DNA of 8,541 nucleotides from Candidatus Latescibacterota bacterium (GTDB lineage: Bacteria; Latescibacterota; UBA2968; GCA-2709665), in contig JASLMQ010000218.1 of assembly GCA_030746455.1 (NCBI GenBank), positions 1 through 8,541 of the forward strand, in the 5' to 3' direction. A program made the translations under genes and the position numbers. Each line of letters starts with the position of its first letter. The first letter of the stretch is position 1. The notes beneath the pieces were generated by a model, which worked only from the letters and a program-made list of their open reading frames with translations, was not told the DNA's origin and made no database searches. Below, piece after piece: positions 1 to 5,193 of this stretch.

Positions 1-2
1 AT

Positions 3-110
3 AAGCTCCAGGACGACGGATTGCCTCAGATCATCGAGAAGGCACGGACGCTGAAGGAAAGAGCGGAAAGGCAGGAGTCGGGGGCCAGGAGTCCCGCCTC
101 CGCCAGCTAG
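3..110 (+). CDS. 3' end of an unidentified CDS (last 35 codons), possibly a CoxD-like AAA+ ATPase
   Basis: An open frame enters from the left edge and stops at TAG 108-110. The visible 35 residues begin KLQDDGLPQIIEKARTLKER and form a charged amphipathic helix, a plausible real C-terminus. The last dozen or so residues are rich in S, A, R and G and are encoded by the 7-bp repeat sequence that starts at 72. The stop codon lies inside the perfect palindrome at 102-115, so the tail may be a late extension by repeat DNA. No family can be recognised from so short a piece. The next gene is CoxE-like, and in cox clusters a MoxR/CoxD AAA+ ATPase usually precedes coxE, so that identity is a synteny guess only. 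A chance open frame is also possible. Confidence 0.45.
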   Translation, partial: KLQDDGLPQIIEKARTLKERAERQESGARSPASAS

Positions 111-229
111 CTGGCTTCCACCTACGCCAAGGCTTCGGTGGACAGGCCGGCGGGCAGGCAGGGGTCGGGATTCCCTCCTCCGCTCCTTGCGGAGCTACGG
201 CGGGCAGGCAGGAGTCAGGGGTCAGGGGA
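72..229. repeat. Composite intergenic repeat: CAGGAGT-type heptamers, palindromes and a 50-bp-spaced duplicate block
   Basis: Degenerate 7-bp units of the form CRGGRRY occur in three clusters: 72-92 (three units), 159-172 (two) and 209-229 (three). Between them lie a perfect 14-bp palindrome GCCAGCTAGCTGGC (102-115), an imperfect hairpin 117-142 whose outer stem TCCACC/GGTGGA is perfect and whose 12-bp arms match at 10 positions, and a hairpin CTCCGC/GCGGAG with a 5-base loop (178-194). The block GGCGGGCAGGCAGG occurs at 149-162 and again at 199-212, exactly 50 bp apart, each time following a hairpin and leading into heptamers. The region therefore reads as two copies of a hairpin-block-heptamer module. 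No transposase or target-site duplication is visible. Function is unknown. Confidence 0.75.
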
Positions 230-312
230 CCCCAGAAACAAGCACACCGTAGATCGCCTAGGTTCATACGCCATCACAGTCGTACAGACGAATAGTGATG
301 AAGGGAAGATAG

Positions 313-1461
313 ATGCAGAGGGCGAGGAGTGTTCTGGGACACGTGGTCGCCTTCGGCCGAACGCTCCACCTCGCGGGCGTAGAGGTCAATTCGGGCAACC
401 TGATCGACCTGTGCCAGAGCCTCAACTACGTGGGAATGAGCGACCGGAGAGATTTCTACGCGGCCGCACGGGCCACGCTGGTGTCGCGCTACGATGACCT
501 GGAGACGTTCGACAAGGTATTCTCGGCCTTCTGGAACCGCTCTACGGAGGATCTGGATGCCGACGCGGTAGAGCAGCTGGGCGAGGAGGACCTTCCGCTC
601 GACCTGATGCCCGACGAGGTCGACCAGCTGGTGGACACGATCGAGGGTGAGACAGACGACTCGGAAGGCGAGGGCGACGCCGATGCCGTGGGCTACAGCC
701 CCGAAGAGGCGCTGATGCGGAAGGACCTGGCGGCGATGTCGGACAAGGAGATCGAGCAGGCACGCCGGGTGATCGCCCAGATCGTGGACATCATCGCCAA
801 CCGTCGGAGCCGACGCCGCATGCCGGTGAAGCGGGGAATGGAGATCGACTTCCGAAGGACCTGGCGGCGGAATGCCGTGTACGGTCGGGACGGGGTCGAG
901 CTGGCGATGCGGCGGCGTCGGGTGAAGAAGGCCAAGCTGATGCTGCTGTGTGATGTGAGCGGCTCGATGGACTGCTACAGCCAGTTCCTGATCCAGTTCA
1001 TCTATGCGCTCAAGCGCGAGATCCGGGACGTGGAGGTCGGGGTCTTTTCCACGCGGATGACGCCGATCTCCCACCTGCTCAAGACCAAGGGCGTCGAGGA
1101 GTCCCTGAAGGAGGTATCCGGTCAGGTCCACGACTGGGCCGGCGGAACGGACATCGGCAGGTGTCTCAGGGAGTTCAACGACCGCTTCGCCCGCGACATG
1201 CTCCGGTCGAAGACGGTGATGATCATCGTGAGCGACGGCTGGGACCGGGGCGACGCGGATCTGATGCGCCTGGAGATGGACCGCCTCCAGCGGCGGGTGC
1301 ACAAGCTGCTCTGGCTCAACCCCCTTCTGGGCAGTCCGGGATATCAACCCCTGTGCCTGGGGATGAAGACGGCGCTGCCCTACCTGGACTACTTCCTGCC
1401 CGCGCACAATCTGGACAGCCTGGTGCATCTGGCGAAGACCCTCAGAACGGTGTGGCATTGA
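313..1461 (+). CDS. CoxE-like von Willebrand factor A domain protein
   Basis: The 382-residue soluble protein has no signal peptide or membrane segment. Its C-terminal half is a VWA domain with a complete MIDAS: D-V-S-G-S-M at 214-219, the conserved threonine in G-G-T-D-I-G (T279), and the aspartate in V-S-D-G-W-D (D308). The ending, with W-L-N-P-L-L-G, G-M-K-T-A-L-P-Y and the F-L-P-A-H-N-L segment, is typical of the CoxE family. The N-terminal half is charged and helical, with an acidic stretch around residues 108-122. In characterised cox clusters, CoxE works with the AAA+ ATPase CoxD in maturing the Cu/Mo active site of CO dehydrogenase; by analogy this protein assists a molybdenum hydroxylase. 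Start: an in-frame TAG at 310-312 directly precedes ATG 313, and an AGGGA-type ribosome site lies about 7 bases upstream. The XdhC-family gene downstream supports the role. No cox structural subunit lies in the window, so the enzyme served is unknown. Confidence 0.92.
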   Translation: MQRARSVLGHVVAFGRTLHLAGVEVNSGNLIDLCQSLNYVGMSDRRDFYAAARATLVSRYDDLETFDKVFSAFWNRSTEDLDADAVEQLGEEDLPLDLMPDEVDQLVDTIEGETDDSEGEGDADAVGYSPEEALMRKDLAAMSDKEIEQARRVIAQIVDIIANRRSRRRMPVKRGMEIDFRRTWRRNAVYGRDGVELAMRRRRVKKAKLMLLCDVSGSMDCYSQFLIQFIYALKREIRDVEVGVFSTRMTPISHLLKTKGVEESLKEVSGQVHDWAGGTDIGRCLREFNDRFARDMLRSKTVMIIVSDGWDRGDADLMRLEMDRLQRRVHKLLWLNPLLGSPGYQPLCLGMKTALPYLDYFLPAHNLDSLVHLAKTLRTVWH

Positions 1462-1463
1462 GG

Positions 1464-1498
1464 CAGGAGTCGGGATACAGGAATCGGGATTCAGGGAA
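1464..1498. repeat. Five tandem degenerate heptamers (CAGGAGT type)
   Basis: Five consecutive 7-bp units begin at 1464, 1471, 1478, 1485 and 1492. Each fits CRGGRRW or nearly so, for example CAGGAGT and CGGGATT. The array begins two bases after the stop codon of the VWA gene. It is the same repeat family as in the gap upstream of that gene. Confidence 0.85.
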
Positions 1499-1515
1499 GG
1501 GCGGTTCTGCTTCTC

Positions 1516-1565
1516 CGTCTGACGTCTCACTGCCTTTCACGAGCCACGATCCACGAACCACGCTG
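1516..1565. repeat. Two further heptamer-period repeats (CGTCTGA type, then CACGAAC type)
   Basis: CGTCTGA at 1516-1522 is followed directly by CGTCTCA at 1523-1529. After an 8-base interruption, four tandem units occupy 1538-1565, three of them differing at only two positions (CACGAGC, CACGATC, CACGAAC) and the fourth decayed to CACGCTG. The sequences are unrelated to the CAGGAGT family but share its 7-bp period. The array ends 18 bases before the ribosome-binding site of the XdhC gene. Confidence 0.8.
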
Positions 1566-1597
1566 CTTTCGGTGTCACATATAGAGGGGTAGACGCA

Positions 1598-2719
1598 ATG
1601 GCAATGGTTGACGTATTGTCAGAGGCCCTGAACCTGGTGAAGGCGGGAGAGACGGCCGCGCTTTCCACGATCGTGTCCAGCAAGGGCTCTCTGCCGATGA
1701 GCAAGAAGGCGAAGATGCTGGTGTCATCGGACGGCAAGATCGTTGGCACCGTGGGCGGCGGGTGCCTGGAGGCCGACGTGTGGGCCGAGGCGAAGCAGGT
1801 GATCGAGACGGGCCAGGCCACGCTGCAGCAGTTCGTCCTGACCGAGAAACACGCGGGCGAGGATGGCCTGACGTGCGGGGGGACCGTGGAGATCTTCACG
1901 GAGCCGCTGGGGCCCGACGGGTCGGAGGAAGTCCTCGGCGCGATCGACCGGATCCGCGCAGAGCGGGCGTCGGCGGCGCTGGCCACGCTGGTGTCCGGTG
2001 GCGAAGCGGGATCAGAGGTCGCGAAACTCCTGGTGAGGGCGGACGGGACCACCCTCGGCTCCCTCGGGACCGAGGCGGCCGACGCGGCCGTTCTGGCGGA
2101 ACTCGAGGAGGAGGACTCTGTCCCGGAGGGCCTGCTCAAGGTGATCGAGCTCGAGCAGGGGGAGCCGACGAAGGTGTTCGTGGAGTCGATCTGTCCCGAA
2201 CCGGCCCTTTACCTCTTCGGCGGAGGGCATGTGTCGCTCGCCATAGCGCGCGTCGCCCAGACGGTGGGATTCCACATCGTGGTGGTGGACGATCGGGATA
2301 CCTTCGCCAACCGGGAGCGGTTTCCGATGGCGGATGACGCGCAGGTGCTGGAGCTGGACACGGCATTCGAGGATCTGGCAATCGACGACCTCTCCTACCT
2401 CGTTGCCGTCACGCGCGGGCACCAGTACGACAAGACCGTGATCCGACAGGCCGTGAGGACGAACGCGGCCTATATCGGAATGATCGGCAGCAGGCGCAAG
2501 ATCGCGCTGATGTGGAAGGAACTCGAGGCGGAGGGAGTCCGGCGCGAGCGGCTCGACGCGATCCACGCACCGATCGGACTCGACATCGGGGCCGACACCC
2601 CGGCGGAGATCGCGGTGTCGGTCGTGGCTGAGCTGATCCAGAGCCGTCGATCCGGGGGCAAGCCGGCGCACGAAGTACGGTCGCTTTCGGCAGAGAGGAG
2701 CGCGGCGTCCGTGGCCTGA
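1598..2719 (+). CDS. xdhC: XdhC/CoxI-family molybdenum-cofactor maturation protein
   Basis: The 373-residue product has the two-domain plan and usual length of the family. The N-terminal XdhC_CoxI domain spans about residues 10-100, with G-G-G-C-L-E (53-58, C56) and L-T-C-G-G-T (91-96, C93). The C-terminal Rossmann-like XdhC_C domain spans about 203-350. It shows L-F-G-G-G-H-V (206-212), D-D-R (231-233), T-R-G-H-x-Y-D (272-278), G-M-I-G-S-R-R-K (294-301) and H-A-P-I-G-L-D-I-G-A (323-332). XdhC proteins bind Mo-cofactor, promote its sulfuration and deliver it to xanthine-dehydrogenase-type enzymes. A CO-dehydrogenase counterpart (CoxF/CoxI) is equally possible, and next to a CoxE-like gene it may be the better reading. 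ATG 1598 has GAGGGG at 1584-1589, eight bases upstream; ATG 1604 is a less favoured alternative. The gene is 136 bases behind the CoxE-like gene and is probably co-transcribed with it. Confidence 0.95.
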   Translation: MAMVDVLSEALNLVKAGETAALSTIVSSKGSLPMSKKAKMLVSSDGKIVGTVGGGCLEADVWAEAKQVIETGQATLQQFVLTEKHAGEDGLTCGGTVEIFTEPLGPDGSEEVLGAIDRIRAERASAALATLVSGGEAGSEVAKLLVRADGTTLGSLGTEAADAAVLAELEEEDSVPEGLLKVIELEQGEPTKVFVESICPEPALYLFGGGHVSLAIARVAQTVGFHIVVVDDRDTFANRERFPMADDAQVLELDTAFEDLAIDDLSYLVAVTRGHQYDKTVIRQAVRTNAAYIGMIGSRRKIALMWKELEAEGVRRERLDAIHAPIGLDIGADTPAEIAVSVVAELIQSRRSGGKPAHEVRSLSAERSAASVA

Positions 2720-2829
2720 TGTTGGGGAGGCCGGGGTGCTGAGGCTGAGAGACGATGTGCGATCGGGGGGCCCGAGTTCCCTGTTCGTGCGTGGATCAAG
2801 GCGGGTGAATACGCGGTGGGTGTTGGGTC

Positions 2830-2862
2830 GGGTCCCCAGGAGACTGTCCGGGGGGCCCTTTT
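2830..2862 (+). terminator. Probable intrinsic terminator after the XdhC gene
   Basis: The left arm is GGG (2830-2832), CCCC (2834-2837) and GGA (2839-2841). It pairs with TCC (2847-2849), GGGG (2850-2853) and CCC (2856-2858), leaving a 5-base loop and two small internal defects. TTTT follows at 2859-2862. The position, 110 bases past the XdhC stop and before the next gene, suits the end of the cox-type block. The T-tract is short, so efficiency is uncertain. Confidence 0.6.
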
Positions 2863-2884
2863 GTCAGGCGCACCCTCGGGGGGT

Positions 2885-2888
2885 GGAG
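2885..2888 (+). promoter_or_regulatory. Ribosome-binding site that fixes the kinase start at ATG 2900
   Basis: GGAG at 2885-2888, within GGGTGGAG, lies 11 bases before ATG 2900. An in-frame GTG at 2816 would add 28 residues rich in glycine, serine and alanine, encoded across the terminator-like hairpin at 2830-2862. Those residues resemble no domain, so the shorter start is preferred. Confidence 0.55.
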
Positions 2889-2899
2889 CAGCTTCCGAT

Positions 2900-4081
2900 A
2901 TGAGTCAGACCGAAGACATTTACTTCCGGGGGCTCTTCGACGACGCCGTGGACCTGGTGCAGGTTCTCGCGAGAGACGGCGCCCTGTCCTATGTGAACGC
3001 GGCGTGGCAGGACAAGCTCGGGTACAGTGGAGAGGAAGCCGGCCGCCTCCGTGCAGCAGACCTGGTGGCCGAGGCGCATCGGGGGAATTTCGAGGAGGCA
3101 TGCAGGCGCGCGGGGTCCGGCGAACGGGTCGACCACTTCGAGACCGTTGTCGTGCCCAGGAACGGGCGGCCGCTCACCGTGGAGGGTTCGTGCAGCCGTC
3201 ACGGCGAGACCGGCAGGATCCTGATCGTGTCGCGGGACGTGACAGACCGCAAGCGCGCGGAAGAGGTGGTGGCCCGTCAGGCCGCCGACTTGTTCCGGGT
3301 CAACGAGATGCTGGAGGAGAAGGACCGGGAGCTGGCCGACACCCTCGAGCAGGCCGAGAAGTACAGAGAGGCCCAAGAGCGCGCCGAGGAGCTGACCAGG
3401 ATCAACGAGGAGCTCAAGGCGGAGATCAACAGACGGCTCGAGGCGGAGGGCCGGATCAGGGCCTCGCTGCGCGAGAAGGAGGTCCTCCTGAAGGAGATCC
3501 ACCACCGGGTCAAGAACAATCTGCAGATCATCTCGAGCCTTCTCAACCTGCAGTCCGGGCAGATCGAGGACGAAAGGGCGGATGCGCTCTTCCGGGTGAG
3601 CCAGGACCGGGTCCGGTCCATGGCACTGATCCACGAGCGGCTCTACCAGTCGGAGGACCTCGCCCGGGTGGACTTCGCCGAGTACGTCCGAAGCCTCGTC
3701 GGCTATCTCGCGCGATCCTACACGGACCTCGCAGGCCGTGTCCAGGTGGAGACGGATGTGGGCGACGTCTCGCTGGGGATCGATGCGGCGATCCCTTGCG
3801 GGCTGATCATCAACGAGCTGGTCTCGAACGCCCTGAAACACGCCTTCCCTGAGGGGGGCGAGGGACGGATCCGCGTGGAGCTTGACGGATCCCGAGAGGA
3901 CGGCTACTGTCTTGTGGTCTCGGACGACGGCGTGGGATTCCCCGAGGGGGTCGATTTCCGGGAGACCGACTCTCTGGGGCTGCAGCTGGTCACCACGCTC
4001 GTGGATCAGCTCGAGGGCCGAATCGAGCTGGCTGACGCCAAGGGTACGGGGTTCAGGATCGATTTCAGAACGCCAGACTGA
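2900..4081 (+). CDS. Soluble PAS-domain sensor histidine kinase, HisKA_2 family
   Basis: The 393-residue product has three parts. A PAS sensor (about 5-118) ends in the usual I-V-S-R-D-V-T-D-R-K-R linker. A long charged coiled coil follows (about 120-190). The kinase core is of HisKA_2 type: E-I-H-H-R-V-K-N-N-L at 199-208 with H202 as likely phospho-acceptor, an N-box I-N-E-L-V-S-N-A-L-K-H-A-F (304-316), a G1 box D-D-G-V-G-F-P (342-348), a G2-like S-L-G-L-Q-L-V (358-364) and a final G-T-G-F-R-I. All catalytic boxes are intact. There is no membrane segment, so it should sense a cytoplasmic ligand or redox state through PAS. It carries no receiver, and no response regulator adjoins it directly. 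The closest candidates are the receivers encoded at 6510 and 8217, which is inference. GTG 2816 is a less likely start. Confidence 0.93.
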   Translation: MSQTEDIYFRGLFDDAVDLVQVLARDGALSYVNAAWQDKLGYSGEEAGRLRAADLVAEAHRGNFEEACRRAGSGERVDHFETVVVPRNGRPLTVEGSCSRHGETGRILIVSRDVTDRKRAEEVVARQAADLFRVNEMLEEKDRELADTLEQAEKYREAQERAEELTRINEELKAEINRRLEAEGRIRASLREKEVLLKEIHHRVKNNLQIISSLLNLQSGQIEDERADALFRVSQDRVRSMALIHERLYQSEDLARVDFAEYVRSLVGYLARSYTDLAGRVQVETDVGDVSLGIDAAIPCGLIINELVSNALKHAFPEGGEGRIRVELDGSREDGYCLVVSDDGVGFPEGVDFRETDSLGLQLVTTLVDQLEGRIELADAKGTGFRIDFRTPD

Positions 4082-4412
4082 CCGTAGTCCCTGGACAGGC
4101 GCATTTGCACCACCTGGCGGATAACGAACGGGCCGACTGGCTGATCTCAGCCTCGGATGGGGTAGGGGCGGGAATCCACTTCGTGGACGGTCTTGATAGT
4201 TCCCACGAAAAAGACCAGGAATAACCTCTTGATCCATCTCGTGATGGGCCGCATTCGGCAACCTGGATGATATGGCAGGTCCAGCCGACGGCATACCTTT
4301 TGCCTCCTATATGAGGAAAGAGCGGGGAGCCGATTTCCCGCGGAGCACTCACATTGGACGATTCTGATCCATAGGGTTTCGAGGAGTTAGAGGCAACGAG
4401 AGGAGGCACGAG
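4082..4412. other. 331-base gap without a recognisable gene
   Basis: No credible reading frame on either strand and no RNA gene was recognised. The stretch looks less G+C-rich than its surroundings, as expected of a promoter and leader region. It contains small dyads, GGCTGA/TCAGCC (4139-4152) and TCCAC/GTGGA (4175-4187), neither followed by a T-tract. It also holds the TTGAT-CCATCTCGT motif (4229-4242), which recurs upstream of the TPR gene. I could not pair convincing -35 and -10 boxes. A promoter for the lipoprotein gene is expected here but was not located. Confidence 0.6.
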
Positions 4413-5093
4413 ATGTCACGTCGATTCGGCACCACCGCAAAGGGCCTGGCCGCCGTCGTGGTTGTCTTGACGGGGATGGCCTTCCTGAGCGCCTGCGGGG
4501 AGATGGACCGGTCGCCCCTGGGCTCGACCTCGGACGGCACGAGCGGGCTCACGGATGCGCCCCCGCCCCCGGTGAGCGGAACGTTCAGCATCGGCTTCTC
4601 GCCGCAGCCTCGTACCCAGGGGGCACTCACAAAGCCCGGGAAGCTCAAGAAGAAGTGGACCGTGGGCCTGGTTACCCCGAGGAGGGGCGGCAAGCTCAAG
4701 CTGGACTTCTCCATCGACAAGGAGGACCTGGACAACTGGGTCCAGGTCGAAGAGGTCGAGTTCAAGGTACAGAAGAAGTCGTGCTCGAAATTCGTCATCG
4801 TTTCTATGGTGGCCACGTCCGGGAGTGATCTCGGCGACATCATGGTGGATTTCGGCCCGGCGGGACTCCAGTTCAGGCCAGAGGCGGAGCTGAAGATCGA
4901 GATCCGAGGCTACCTCGACAAGGACGAGGTCGAGGACCTGGTGGCCTATCACGTCGAGCACGACGGCACGGTGACCGTGATCCCGGTGAAGGTCACAGGA
5001 AGCAAGGACAAGTGGAAGCTGACCATCAAGGTTCCAGGGTTCTCGTACTACGATGTGGCAGGGGACGATGAGTGTGATGAAGATATCCCCTGA
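4413..5093 (+). CDS. Secreted lipoprotein with a ZU5-like C-terminal domain, function unknown
   Basis: The 226-residue product begins with a classic lipoprotein signal: basic n-region (MSRRF), hydrophobic core about 11-26, and lipobox L-S-A-C with lipidated C28. A low-complexity S/T/G/P linker follows (about 33-58, with four consecutive prolines). The region about 78-135 is lysine-rich beta-strand sequence with a single cysteine (C124). The region 141-216 carries the pattern D-F-G-P-A-G-L-Q-F (146-154), alternating strands, then K-V-P-G-F-S-Y-Y-D-V-A (206-216). That pattern resembles ZU5-like beta-sandwich modules in uncharacterised bacterial surface proteins. The tail is acidic. It is probably anchored in the outer membrane or periplasm; there are no catalytic motifs. 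Start: AGGAGG at 4401-4406, six bases before ATG, is the strongest ribosome site in the window. The family assignment is from pattern memory and needs a profile search. Confidence 0.88.
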   Translation: MSRRFGTTAKGLAAVVVVLTGMAFLSACGEMDRSPLGSTSDGTSGLTDAPPPPVSGTFSIGFSPQPRTQGALTKPGKLKKKWTVGLVTPRRGGKLKLDFSIDKEDLDNWVQVEEVEFKVQKKSCSKFVIVSMVATSGSDLGDIMVDFGPAGLQFRPEAELKIEIRGYLDKDEVEDLVAYHVEHDGTVTVIPVKVTGSKDKWKLTIKVPGFSYYDVAGDDECDEDIP

Positions 5094-5193
5094 TTGATGG
5101 CGGACTTGGCGGTCTGGGATGTGCGTTTGGCAGATGCCGAGCTACCTTTGATTCCATCTCGTCGTGACGTTGACCGCATAGGCGGATCCGACT

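Noticed and set aside
72..229. CRISPR array
   Set aside because: The repeats are 7-bp and degenerate, with one 14-bp block at 50-bp spacing. There are no uniform repeat-spacer units of CRISPR size and no cas genes.
138..497. 119-codon + strand frame starting in the repeat region
   Set aside because: It runs through repeats and then out of frame into the VWA gene; the composition is G/R-rich with no domain.
274..1530. Long reverse-strand open frame opposite the VWA gene
   Set aside because: It mirrors the codon structure of the + strand gene, is rich in H, R, P and L without any domain, and spans the repeat gaps. The + strand product has a full MIDAS motif.
4139..4187. Terminator after the histidine kinase
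   Set aside because: The small dyads at 4139-4152 and 4175-4187 have stems of 5-6 bp and no T-tract, so termination cannot be claimed.
4193..4224. Possible sigma-70 promoter (TTGATA then GAATAA) before the lipoprotein gene
   Set aside because: The spacing is about 20 bases and the -10 match is poor, with nearly 190 bases still to go to the start codon. Too weak to call.
2864..4294. 476-codon reverse-strand open frame opposite the histidine kinase
   Set aside because: A typical high-GC antisense shadow with no recognisable domain. The + strand encodes all the kinase boxes.
4065..4409. 114-codon reverse-strand frame filling the 4082-4412 gap
   Set aside because: It begins at a GTG without a ribosome site, the protein is low in recognisable structure, and it overlaps the 3' end of the kinase. 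Not reported as a gene.
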